Part shown: piece after piece, positions 1 to 7,751 of the stretch
How the letters are laid out: the number at the start of each line of letters is the position of its first letter
Numbering within the stretch: the first letter of the stretch is position 1
Made by a program: the position numbers and the translations under genes
The notes under the pieces: generated by a model
What the model was told of the DNA's origin: nothing
Database searches by the model: none
Seen by the model: only the letters and a program-made list of their open reading frames with translations
From: Microbulbifer variabilis
Lineage (GTDB): Bacteria > Pseudomonadota > Gammaproteobacteria > Pseudomonadales > Cellvibrionaceae
Direction: 5' to 3'
Length of the DNA: 64,000 nucleotides
NCBI RefSeq assembly: GCF_020524905.1
Contig: NZ_JAIVKI010000007.1
Coordinates: forward strand, 62,001-126,000

Positions 1-308
1 TTAATGATGTCGGCCTGATGGAAGACCGTGCAACCTTGCGGATTTCTTCACAACATATTGCCAACTGGCTCAAGCATGACATCGTCACCGAGAAGCAGGT
101 GCGTGAAACTATGGAGCGCATGGCTGCAGTTGTTGACCGTCAGAATGCCGGTGATGCCAATTACAATAATATGGCACCAGACTTCGACAAGAGCGTTGCC
201 TTCCAGGCTGCCTGTGAACTCGTTTTTGAAGGTTGTGTACAGCCAAATGGTTATACAGAACCGGTTCTGCATCGCCGCAGACGCGAGTTTAAAGCTTTGA
301 ATGCTTGA
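1..308 (+). CDS. glcB: Malate synthase G, C-terminal end (partial)
   Basis: This is the 3' end of a gene that enters from the left edge; the open frame is already running at base 3 and stops with TGA at 306-308. The visible ~101 residues match the C-terminal domain of malate synthase G, which condenses glyoxylate and acetyl-CoA to malate in the glyoxylate shunt. Diagnostic stretches are [17 protein letters not shown] near the start, [19 protein letters not shown] and the very conserved tail [14 protein letters not shown]. The active-site domains lie outside the window. A strong terminator follows 22 bases after the stop, so this is the last gene of its transcript. Family assignment is confident because this tail is highly conserved in GlcB and differs from malate synthase A. 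Confidence 0.93.
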   Translation, partial: NDVGLMEDRATLRISSQHIANWLKHDIVTEKQVRETMERMAAVVDRQNAGDANYNNMAPDFDKSVAFQAACELVFEGCVQPNGYTEPVLHRRRREFKALNA

Positions 309-330
309 TTCTAAAGCTCAAAAGTTCCAA

Positions 331-356
331 AAGGCCCCTTAAGGGGCCTTTTTTGT
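331..356 (+). terminator. Rho-independent terminator after glcB
   Basis: Bases 331-350 form a perfect 20-base palindrome (8-bp GC-rich stem AAGGCCCC/GGGGCCTT, loop TTAA) followed directly by a run of T. It lies 22 bases after the glcB stop codon. Confidence 0.9.
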
Positions 357-941
357 TTGAGGTGAACTTTTTCACTATTAAGGCCAGCGATTAGTGGTTC
401 AATCACCAAGTTAATAGTGGATTTAAGGATAATAAAGCGGGATCGGCGTAACAAGAATTAGTGAGATCAATTGATTTAGAATTTTCTTTAAGACCTGAAA
501 TTAAATTCTTGGATACTAAAGAAGACCTATATAGCATGGTGATACCCCCTGAGATATAAGCTTATGTGGAGAGTAAATTCATATCAAAATATAAGTTTTA
601 CTCTTCATAAATGTCCTTTATGTAAACACTTACATTATCGATTGATTCTTTTTGGCCACTATGACGTTATACCCATTAATAATTGAGTATTCGGCGCAGA
701 TATTGTTTTTAAGTATCCAAGATTTTTGTTTCAAAATCTGAATAAGCTTTGTTTGTCCCTTATGCCTCATTTCTTGGCTGAGGCCATTTTGACATCTAAT
801 TGAGCCCCTTAGTGATTCTGGATAACCTTGTGGAGCTTTTATTTTACTGCTTACCTATATGCCATACTTCTTCCCGGCAATTAAAGCAATCAATTGATAT
901 ATAAACTTTGCGACGCCAAAGAAAAATTTAGGCGTTGCTAA
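357..941. other. Long AT-rich non-coding stretch before the efflux operon
   Basis: About 585 bases hold no convincing reading frame on either strand. One structure stands out: a 9-bp inverted repeat, CACTATTAA at 373-381 and TTAATAGTG at 411-419, with a smaller GTGG/CAC pairing inside. The stretch presumably holds the promoter and control sites of the efflux operon starting at 942, but no clear sigma-70 promoter could be chosen by eye. Confidence 0.5.
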
Positions 942-3149
942 GTGGTGAAAATACAATCGGAGAAGGCCTTGCAGTTATCTCGCAATGCAAAGGAGTCGTT
1001 CAAACTCGCGACGGCTTTGGTCTCTGTTTATGCCATTGCTATGGGCTTTAATTGGGAGAAACCTTTTTGGGCTGGGTTCGCTGTTATTGTATGTAGCCAG
1101 GCAAACCTCGGGCAGTCCCTTAATAGGGCTATCTTGTGGATACTTGGGACGCTTTTTGCACTATTGGGTGGTTGGTTTATCGTCGCATTATTCCCTCAGG
1201 ATCGTTGGCTCTTTATGATCGCCCTTTCTCTTTGGGTTGCGAGCTGCGTCTATTTCCTACAAAGGTCGCGATATCAGTATTTTTGGATTACATGCGGCTA
1301 TGTCATTTTGCTGTTGTGGGATGCGACTGGCGGTGACCTTTCTATTTCCTACGAAGAAGGAATTCTACGTGTACAGGAATCTTTACTGGGGATCGTCGTT
1401 TACGGTCTTATTGCTGTTCTTGTATGGCCAAATTGTAGCCGAGGAGAGTTAGATAAAGTATCTACTGAGCTTCTCGAAAAGCAACGACTTTTTGCTGAAA
1501 GCTGTTTTAACCGCATCCAAAAACAAGAAAAAGTTGAGGTTCGTCCTGATAAGCGAGTCGAGTTGCTGAAAACAGATACACGTCTTCGCACAGCCATTGA
1601 TGATGCCAGTTCTGATAGTTATGAGATTTGGGAGTGTCGCAAGCAGTGGAATCACTTTGGGTATCGTGCTGAAGCAGTAACTCAGTCACTATTGAAGCTT
1701 GAGGAAAGTTTAGCCCTGTCTAGTGAATTAGGTGTATCCAAATACCTCTCTGGGGTAAGTGAGTATATTGAGGATGTACAGCATCGGTTTGCACAGGTAA
1801 AACTTGCGATCAGTGGAGGGGAGCTCGCAGATACCGCTGGGGAAAGAAATGTCCAGGGCGATGTAGAAAAAATAAAAGAGTTGTCAACATTTCAGACCGC
1901 TGCCTTGGCGATTACAAGGCGATCATTAAATGATCTAGAAGTAGAAACACGTTCATTAATAGATTCTGCGAATGATATACGGAGAATGGGCAGGTCATAT
2001 TTAAATTTCTCAGATGAAGGGGGCGCCTATTGGCTGGGCCTTCTTATGCCAGATCCAGATAGGCTCGGCAATGTGGTTCGTGTACTTGTAGGTATATGGA
2101 TTGCATATCTGGCATACCTATTTGTCCCAGGTATGATCGGTGGTCTATTGGTTGTTTTGTTGATTACTGTAATAGCAATTATTGCATCAGTCAGCCCTCA
2201 AATCAGACTGTTTGAGACATGCATTTATACAATACTAGTTTGTTTAATGTCGGCGCCCTTATACTTTTTTGTGATGCCTAAATTGCAGGGATTTTACTCT
2301 CTGGGGCTGATGATATTTGTCTGGACCTTTATTGTTTGCTACTTTGCCAATCGAGCATTTGGTGCTCAGTCAATGATAAGAACATTGGTGCTTATTTTCC
2401 CGCAAATCATTTTTAATTTTAATGATTACCAAACTTATAGTTTTGTCGTGTATACAAATTATATTTTTGTGCTTGCAATTATTTTTTGTATTTTGGCAGT
2501 TTCTAGGAATATACCTTTTACTTCACATCCCGAGAGAAACTTTAAAAAGAATGTGAATAGACTTCTTAATAGTTCTGCTTGCTTGATATTGCAGGGTGAT
2601 ATCCCTGAGGCTAAAAGGCATTCAATGCTTTATCGGCTATATATACTTTATCATATTAACGTCGTTTTTATTGCATATAAATGTATCCTCTATTGGATGG
2701 ATGGCATTGATAAAAGTCGTATTAAAGGTATGTCCAGGTATCAAATGGATAGGGTTATTAGCCTGTTGATGCTGATTGCAAATCAAGTAAAGATTTTGTA
2801 CAGAATAGATAAAAGTAAAATGAATTTTGTGGCCCCAAAGAGAATGCTGCGAGAAGCTTTTATTTGGCGATGTCTGGCTGGGAAGATACTTTTTTATTTA
2901 TCCGGTAAGAAAAGAGAGGTGCATATTGATTCGTTAAGGCGGGGGTATCGGAGAATATTTCATCGGGCAAATGTTGATGTAAATGAGCTTATGGAGATGG
3001 GGGGATATAGTGAGAAATCCAGGGAGGGAGTGTCAAATTTTTTATATTTTTTAGGTGTTACCCATTGTATCAATAACTACCTAGCTGAATTGTTTCATTT
3101 GTCAGAGTCATTGGATTGGGAGCGGTTTTGTGAAGAGCGATTCTTATGA
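942..3149 (+). CDS. FUSC-family efflux permease (AaeB/YdhK-like)
   Basis: A 735-residue inner-membrane protein of the fusaric-acid-resistance (FUSC) family, which export aromatic carboxylic acids or similar compounds using a partner adaptor. About six hydrophobic segments fill residues 20-165, then a charged region of ~200 residues (165-370), then a second membrane block around 375-520 and a basic soluble tail of ~215 residues. This duplicated layout (membrane block, soluble, membrane block, soluble) is typical of the family. The start is GTG; two GTG codons (942 and 945) lie in tandem. It is followed 11-17 bases later by the DUF1656 gene and then the adaptor and outer-membrane genes, the usual FUSC operon order. 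The second half is clearly more AT-rich than the first. Substrate cannot be told from sequence. Confidence 0.85.
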   Translation: MVKIQSEKALQLSRNAKESFKLATALVSVYAIAMGFNWEKPFWAGFAVIVCSQANLGQSLNRAILWILGTLFALLGGWFIVALFPQDRWLFMIALSLWVASCVYFLQRSRYQYFWITCGYVILLLWDATGGDLSISYEEGILRVQESLLGIVVYGLIAVLVWPNCSRGELDKVSTELLEKQRLFAESCFNRIQKQEKVEVRPDKRVELLKTDTRLRTAIDDASSDSYEIWECRKQWNHFGYRAEAVTQSLLKLEESLALSSELGVSKYLSGVSEYIEDVQHRFAQVKLAISGGELADTAGERNVQGDVEKIKELSTFQTAALAITRRSLNDLEVETRSLIDSANDIRRMGRSYLNFSDEGGAYWLGLLMPDPDRLGNVVRVLVGIWIAYLAYLFVPGMIGGLLVVLLITVIAIIASVSPQIRLFETCIYTILVCLMSAPLYFFVMPKLQGFYSLGLMIFVWTFIVCYFANRAFGAQSMIRTLVLIFPQIIFNFNDYQTYSFVVYTNYIFVLAIIFCILAVSRNIPFTSHPERNFKKNVNRLLNSSACLILQGDIPEAKRHSMLYRLYILYHINVVFIAYKCILYWMDGIDKSRIKGMSRYQMDRVISLLMLIANQVKILYRIDKSKMNFVAPKRMLREAFIWRCLAGKILFYLSGKKREVHIDSLRRGYRRIFHRANVDVNELMEMGGYSEKSREGVSNFLYFLGVTHCINNYLAELFHLSESLDWERFCEERFL

Positions 3150-3166
3150 TTTAACCAGGTTTGTGG

Positions 3167-3379
3167 ATGGAAAAGATACCGCATGACGTTTCCGTAGGTG
3201 GATTTTATCTTTCGCCTATTTTAGTTTCGGGCTTGCTCGGTGTGCTTGCTGCACTACTTACTGCCAGGCTCTTGGATCGTTTTCGACTCTCTAGGTATTT
3301 TGCAAATCCTCCTGTAGTTATCATCTCGTTGAGTGTTATTTACTCTGTTTTCTTCGGGGTAGTGTTTGTGGGGATATAA
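3167..3379 (+). CDS. DUF1656 small membrane protein (AaeX/YdhI-like)
   Basis: A 70-residue protein with two membrane segments (roughly residues 12-32 and 45-68) and the DUF1656 opening pattern, a polar N-terminus leading into GGFYLSPILVSGLLG. Such proteins are almost always encoded between a FUSC permease and an HlyD-type adaptor, as here, and are thought to be a small subunit of the pump. ATG at 3167 is preferred, with AGG about seven bases upstream; a TTG two codons earlier is also open. Only two bases separate its stop from the adaptor start, which implies translational coupling. Confidence 0.82.
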   Translation: MEKIPHDVSVGGFYLSPILVSGLLGVLAALLTARLLDRFRLSRYFANPPVVIISLSVIYSVFFGVVFVGI

Positions 3380-3381
3380 GT

Positions 3382-4503
3382 ATGAAAAAATATAGTAAAT
3401 ATATTCTCACGGGAGGCTTGGTTTTAATTGCTGTTTTGTTATTGGTTTTGCAGTTTTGGAGATATCTTAACAACCCATGGACGAGAGATGGAACGGTTCA
3501 GGCAGATATAATCCAGGTTACTCCCAGGGTCTCGGGACAAGTAGTTAAATTACCGATCAGGGACAATCAGTTTGTCAAAGCGGGAGAGCTACTTTTTCAA
3601 ATTGATCCGAGAACCTATGAAGCCGCTTTGGCTGAAGCAAACGCGCAATATGAAGAGGCTATAGATACATATAATGCCCAAAGGGAAAATATTCTTGCTT
3701 ATGAAGCCCGGTTGCGAGAATCCTCAGCAGCCATAGATCAGGCTCAAAGTAATATCAATGCACTAGAAGCAGAGATCACAAAGGCTAGGGCGGAATATAA
3801 ACGTCAACAGGAGTTGCTTCCTCAGCGTGCCACTTCGGTCAGATCCCTTCAGGCCGCTCAGGCAGAATTTGAGTCATCTGTAGAGTATCGTGCTGGGGCA
3901 GAGGCGAGACTTGCCAAGTCTCTGGCTTCTTTAGAACAGTCTCAGGCTGAATTAGCGCAGGCTCGAGCTCAACTCGGAGCGTTGGGAATAGACAATCCTG
4001 GGGTGCGTGCGGCTCTTGCTTTAGTGCGTCAGGCAGAGCTTAATCTGGAATACACTACGGTTACCGCGCCGGTTTCCGGCTATGTAACGAACCTCGATTT
4101 CCGTTTTGGTGATCAAGCGGTTGCCAATCAACCGGCCCTATCCATAGTAGACGTTAGTACTTATCGGGTGGAGGGATATTTTCGGGAAACATTCATCCGT
4201 CGTATTTCTCCGGGTGATCAGGCCATCGTGACCTTGATGGCCTATCCCTATAGGCCGCTGCATGGATATGTGGAAAGTATTGGCTGGGGAATAGCGCAAA
4301 GAGATGGAACTGCTGGCAATGATTTATTACCAAGGGTAGATCCTACGTTTGAATGGATTAGGTTAGCTCAACGGATACCCGTGAGAGTTCACCTGACCGA
4401 AATCCCCACCTCGGTTGAGCTACGGGTTGGCTTCACCAGCTCAGTACTTGTTATGAGTGGTTCTGCGAGCGCCGAAGAAGATGATACGGCGCAAACTCCT
4501 TAA
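3382..4503 (+). CDS. HlyD-family periplasmic adaptor (AaeA/EmrA-like)
   Basis: A 373-residue membrane-fusion protein. One N-terminal membrane anchor (residues 8-28) is followed by PWTRDGTVQADIIQVTPRV, the standard start of the first lipoyl half-domain, a long Ala/Gln/Glu-rich coiled-coil hairpin (about 85-205), the second lipoyl half (TVTAPVSGYVTNL) and a beta-barrel domain. It would bridge the FUSC permease and the outer-membrane channel. Its end overlaps the start of the next gene by about 23 bases, so the two are probably translated together. Function as an adaptor is secure; the exported compound is unknown. Confidence 0.9.
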   Translation: MKKYSKYILTGGLVLIAVLLLVLQFWRYLNNPWTRDGTVQADIIQVTPRVSGQVVKLPIRDNQFVKAGELLFQIDPRTYEAALAEANAQYEEAIDTYNAQRENILAYEARLRESSAAIDQAQSNINALEAEITKARAEYKRQQELLPQRATSVRSLQAAQAEFESSVEYRAGAEARLAKSLASLEQSQAELAQARAQLGALGIDNPGVRAALALVRQAELNLEYTTVTAPVSGYVTNLDFRFGDQAVANQPALSIVDVSTYRVEGYFRETFIRRISPGDQAIVTLMAYPYRPLHGYVESIGWGIAQRDGTAGNDLLPRVDPTFEWIRLAQRIPVRVHLTEIPTSVELRVGFTSSVLVMSGSASAEEDDTAQTP

Positions 4504-6007
4504 TTGGTTAAGTCCAAAAAATCTACATCACTCTGTAGTTCTTGGTGTACTTGTCACACTTGTTGGTAGCGGCTGCATGTTGGGTCCCGACTATTTGCCC
4601 CCGCCTGTTACAGTGGAAGACTCTTGGATTTACCAAAATAGTAAGAGTTTGGATAGCCTCGAATCAATTAACCCATATTGGTGGCAGTCTGCCTTTGCAG
4701 ATCCAGTACTGGATGATTTGGTGGCGCAGGCAATAGAGAATAACTTGGAACTAAGATCTGCCGCTTTGAGGGCCTTACAAGCTCAGCAACTCCTCTCGAT
4801 CGCAATCGGAAATCAATTCCCTCAAACACAGCAAATTGAGGGGTTGGTGGACCGATCAAAATATGTTCGCTCAGGTATAACAGGGAACTTGCAGAGTGAA
4901 TATTATCTTAATTTTAATTTAACTTGGGAGCTGGATATGTGGGGGCAGCTAAGGAGGCTGGTAAACTCGGGAGCAGCTGACTTTGAGTCTAGCTTGGCTG
5001 AATATGATGGACTGCTCGTTTCGATTATTGCACAGGTGGCACAGACATATATTAATATTCGCACTATTAAGCGTCGTCTTGAGGTGGCCAGAGAGAATAT
5101 TCGAATTCAGAGAGAAGGGCTAAGAATTGCAGAAGTAAAATTCAATGCGGGAGAGGTTAGTGCCCTGGACGCTGAGCAGGCCCAAACCTTATTGAGTAAT
5201 ACTGAGGCTACTGTACCCGGATTGGAAACAACACTACAGCAATTGAAAAATACTCTGTCTATATTGCTGGGTATGCCCCCTCATAGCCTTACTGATATTC
5301 TTTCTGTATCTCCAACAGTACCAGATGTCCCCTCAATTATAGCGATAGGTATGCCGCAGGATCTCTTGCGACAGCGTCCAGATATCCGCCAGGCCGAACG
5401 TCTCCTAGCTGCCCAGGGAGAGTTGATTGGAGTTGCACGCGCAGAGCTTTACCCAAACTTTTCAATTGGTGGATTGATTGGCGCAATTGATATTAGGGGT
5501 GGGCAGCTAAATGGTAGAAGCGATGCTTGGGATCTATTTGTTGATTTTGAATGGAACGTTTTTAACTACGGACGATTACGAAACAATGTACGTTTACAGG
5601 ATGCAACCTTTCAGCAGCTTGTCTCGGATTATCAGCAGGTGGTTTTGCAGGCACAAGTAGATGTTGAGAATGCAATTGTTGCTTACCTTAAATCTCAGGA
5701 GCAGCAATATTTTTATAATATCGCTGCTATGGCTTCAGAGGAAGCAGTTAACCTATCTATAACTCAGTATATTGATGGGCAAATACAATACAATACAGTT
5801 CTCACAACTATGGTCTCCAATCTTGCCCAGCAAGATATTTTAGTGGTTGCTCAGGGTGCCGTGGCAGCAAACCTGGTTCAGGTATACCTCTCTCTTGGAG
5901 GCGGATGGCAGATAGTGGATGGGTTAACACCTTTGGAGTTGTTACCAGAAGAAACCATAGAGGATATGCTTCGACGGACCCACTATTGGGATAAGCTCTT
6001 GGATTAG
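4481..6007 (+). CDS. NodT-family outer-membrane efflux lipoprotein
   Basis: A TolC-like outer-membrane channel of the NodT/OprM group, 508 residues from ATG 4481. The signal peptide ends in a lipobox LVGSGC with the lipidated cysteine at residue 32, followed by MLGPDYLPPPV, the usual mature start. Two OEP repeats follow; DLLRQRPDIRQAERLLAAQ is the signature at the start of the second. ATG 4481 is preferred to GTG 4457 because it gives a normal signal peptide; both overlap the end of the adaptor gene. As the last gene of the FUSC operon it completes a tripartite pump crossing both membranes. No terminator is visible after it. Confidence 0.9.
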   Translation: MIRRKLLNWLSPKNLHHSVVLGVLVTLVGSGCMLGPDYLPPPVTVEDSWIYQNSKSLDSLESINPYWWQSAFADPVLDDLVAQAIENNLELRSAALRALQAQQLLSIAIGNQFPQTQQIEGLVDRSKYVRSGITGNLQSEYYLNFNLTWELDMWGQLRRLVNSGAADFESSLAEYDGLLVSIIAQVAQTYINIRTIKRRLEVARENIRIQREGLRIAEVKFNAGEVSALDAEQAQTLLSNTEATVPGLETTLQQLKNTLSILLGMPPHSLTDILSVSPTVPDVPSIIAIGMPQDLLRQRPDIRQAERLLAAQGELIGVARAELYPNFSIGGLIGAIDIRGGQLNGRSDAWDLFVDFEWNVFNYGRLRNNVRLQDATFQQLVSDYQQVVLQAQVDVENAIVAYLKSQEQQYFYNIAAMASEEAVNLSITQYIDGQIQYNTVLTTMVSNLAQQDILVVAQGAVAANLVQVYLSLGGGWQIVDGLTPLELLPEETIEDMLRRTHYWDKLLD

Positions 6008-6042
6008 AGGTTCTATCCCCTTCCTAGCCTTTAAAATTGTAT

Positions 6043-6074
6043 CGTTTCTTCGTTTCTTCGTTTCTTCGTTTCTC
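6043..6074. repeat. 8-bp tandem repeat, four copies
   Basis: CGTTTCTT is repeated three times head to tail at 6043-6066, followed by CGTTTCTC at 6067-6074. It lies between the efflux operon and the arylamine acetyltransferase, about 40 bases upstream of the latter's likely -35 box. Such short arrays change copy number by slippage. Confidence 0.9.
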
Positions 6075-6112
6075 CTGATTCGTCAACATAGAAATATAAT
6101 TAGTAATTCGCC

Positions 6113-6143
6113 TTGACCTAAACCAAGGTTTAGCTATTAGACT
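6113..6143 (+). promoter_or_regulatory. Candidate MerR-type promoter of the NAT-flavoprotein operon
   Basis: TTGACC (6113-6118) resembles a -35 box and TAGACT (6138-6143) a -10 box; the spacer is 19 bases, too long for ordinary sigma-70 promoters. A perfect 16-base palindrome CTAAACCAAGGTTTAG (6118-6133) fills that spacer. This layout is the hallmark of promoters activated by MerR-family regulators. TATTAG at 6135-6140 is an alternative -10. The regulator gene is not in the window. Confidence 0.55.
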
Positions 6144-6180
6144 ACTCCTATTGTTGATTGGCCAGGAGGAGTAGAGGCAA

Positions 6181-7065
6181 ATGACAGAAAGCACACATCA
6201 TATAGATTTACATAAATACTTTGAGCGTATCGGTTACTTCAATACGCCTTCTCTGGACCTGGGTACCCTGAAGAGTATCCTCACCCAGCATATTCGTACT
6301 CTGCCATTTGAAAATGTAACGTCCTTTCTAGGCTGTCCAGTGAATATTGATTTAGCTGCGATTGAGCAAAAGCTTGTTAATCAGCAACGTGGAGGCTATT
6401 GCTTTGAGCAAAATGCCTTGTTACGTGCTGTGTTGCAGCAGATTGGATTTACGGTAACGGGGCTCGCTGCACGAGTTCTCTGGCAGACACCTCCAGGCCA
6501 TCAGCCTGCCCAATCACATATGATTCTACTTGTGGAGGTCGGTCAGGTACCTTATTTACTGGATGCTGGTTTTGGCAGCAATACGCTTACTGCTCCACTG
6601 CGCTTGGATGTGTCTGATCCACAGAGAACGCCTCACGGCATCTATCGATTGACACAGTTAGATGAAGACTACTTATTGGAAGTAAAGGTTTCCGATTCCT
6701 GGCAGCCAATGTATAGCTTCGATTTACGACCGCGCACCACAGGTGACTATAAAATCGCCAACTGGTTTTGTAGTACACACCCAGAATCTCGTTTTGTTGA
6801 GCACTTGATTGCTACACGAGCATTCCCAGAGGGTCGTCATGCTTTATTGGATCGCCAATTAAGTTATCAACCAATTTCCGGGCCAAAAAGTGTCATTATG
6901 CTGGCCAGTGTTGAAGAGTTACGCAAAACGCTTTTAGAAGTTTTTGGGATCGAGACACCGGTGGATATAGGTACTGACCAGAAGCTGGTCAATCTCTTTA
7001 GGACTGTACCATCCTCTGAAAATTATGATCACTCTATTACGAATGTCGATCAGGTCGTATCATGA
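6181..7065 (+). CDS. nat: Arylamine N-acetyltransferase
   Basis: A 294-residue cytosolic enzyme that moves acetyl groups from acetyl-CoA to arylamines, arylhydrazines or related compounds. The thiol-protease-like triad is complete: Cys74 in RGGYCFEQNALL, His113 in QSHMILLVEV and Asp128 in YLLDAGFGS. The N-terminal motif LPFENVTSFLG is also typical. Length matches the family (about 280 residues). ATG 6181 has a strong ribosome binding site, GGAGGAG, 9-15 bases upstream. The stop overlaps the next start by four bases (ATGA), so it is coupled to the flavoprotein. A MerR-like promoter upstream suggests induction by a small molecule or redox stress (inference). Confidence 0.93.
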   Translation: MTESTHHIDLHKYFERIGYFNTPSLDLGTLKSILTQHIRTLPFENVTSFLGCPVNIDLAAIEQKLVNQQRGGYCFEQNALLRAVLQQIGFTVTGLAARVLWQTPPGHQPAQSHMILLVEVGQVPYLLDAGFGSNTLTAPLRLDVSDPQRTPHGIYRLTQLDEDYLLEVKVSDSWQPMYSFDLRPRTTGDYKIANWFCSTHPESRFVEHLIATRAFPEGRHALLDRQLSYQPISGPKSVIMLASVEELRKTLLEVFGIETPVDIGTDQKLVNLFRTVPSSENYDHSITNVDQVVS

Positions 7066-7631
7066 TCAAAGTGGGTGTTGTGTACCACTCTGTTTGTGGC
7101 AGTACAAGGACTTTAGCGGAAGCCATCGTAGATGGGATCAATAGTATTCCTGGCTGTGAAGGGGAAGCACTTGCGATTAAGGGTGAGCATATTATTCAAG
7201 GGCGCTATCACAATCCTGAATTGATGCTTCGACTGGACCAATGTAATGGAATTGTATTTGGCTCGCCAACCTTTATGGGATCGGTTTCAGCTCAGTTTAA
7301 AGCTTTTATGGATGCAGCCAGTGAACGCTATAGTGGACGCGGTTGGGTAGATAAGTTATCTGCTGGATTTACCATCGGCAGTAACTTTAGTGGAGATCAG
7401 CTCAATACGATTAGCACTTTACAGATATTTGCCGCCCAGATGGGTATGCTGTGGGTACCTTTAGGTATCCTGCCAAACCACGATGTAAAGCGGCGAAATA
7501 GGAGTGGGTGCCAGTCGGGCCTAGTTGCTGTTGTTGAGGGTGAAGGAACCGTTCACGAGCTTGATTATCATACGGCTTTATATATGGGGGAGCGAATAGG
7601 GCAATTACTAGGCCGCTTACAGCTTCTATAA
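7062..7631 (+). CDS. Flavodoxin-like NAD(P)H-dependent oxidoreductase (WrbA-like)
   Basis: A 189-residue flavoprotein with the FMN-phosphate loop near the start (VYHSVCGSTRTLAEAI, residues 7-22) and the second flavin contact region GIVFGSPTFMGSVSAQFKAFMD. This is the NADPH-dependent FMN reductase / WrbA quinone-reductase group. It is translationally coupled to the arylamine acetyltransferase by a four-base overlap, suggesting a joint role in handling quinones, nitroaromatics or arylamines: reduction followed by acetylation would be a coherent detoxification route (inference). A terminator follows at 7703. Confidence 0.85.
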   Translation: MIKVGVVYHSVCGSTRTLAEAIVDGINSIPGCEGEALAIKGEHIIQGRYHNPELMLRLDQCNGIVFGSPTFMGSVSAQFKAFMDAASERYSGRGWVDKLSAGFTIGSNFSGDQLNTISTLQIFAAQMGMLWVPLGILPNHDVKRRNRSGCQSGLVAVVEGEGTVHELDYHTALYMGERIGQLLGRLQLL

Positions 7632-7702
7632 AGGCAACAATGTACGGTTACCCCGATTAACCTTTGAAGTGTTTTTTTGAGATAACTCGATTCTAGGTAA
7701 TA

Positions 7703-7751
7703 AAATAGCCTCTGCAATTTCTCATTGATCTTTGCAGGGGCTATTTTTTTT
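7703..7751 (+). terminator. Terminator, possibly shared by convergent genes
   Basis: AATAGCC-CTGCA (7704-7716) pairs with TGCAG-GGCTATT (7733-7745) with small bulges, followed by an eight-base T run. It ends the NAT-flavoprotein transcript and overlaps the last codons of the convergent MFS gene. Confidence 0.75.
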
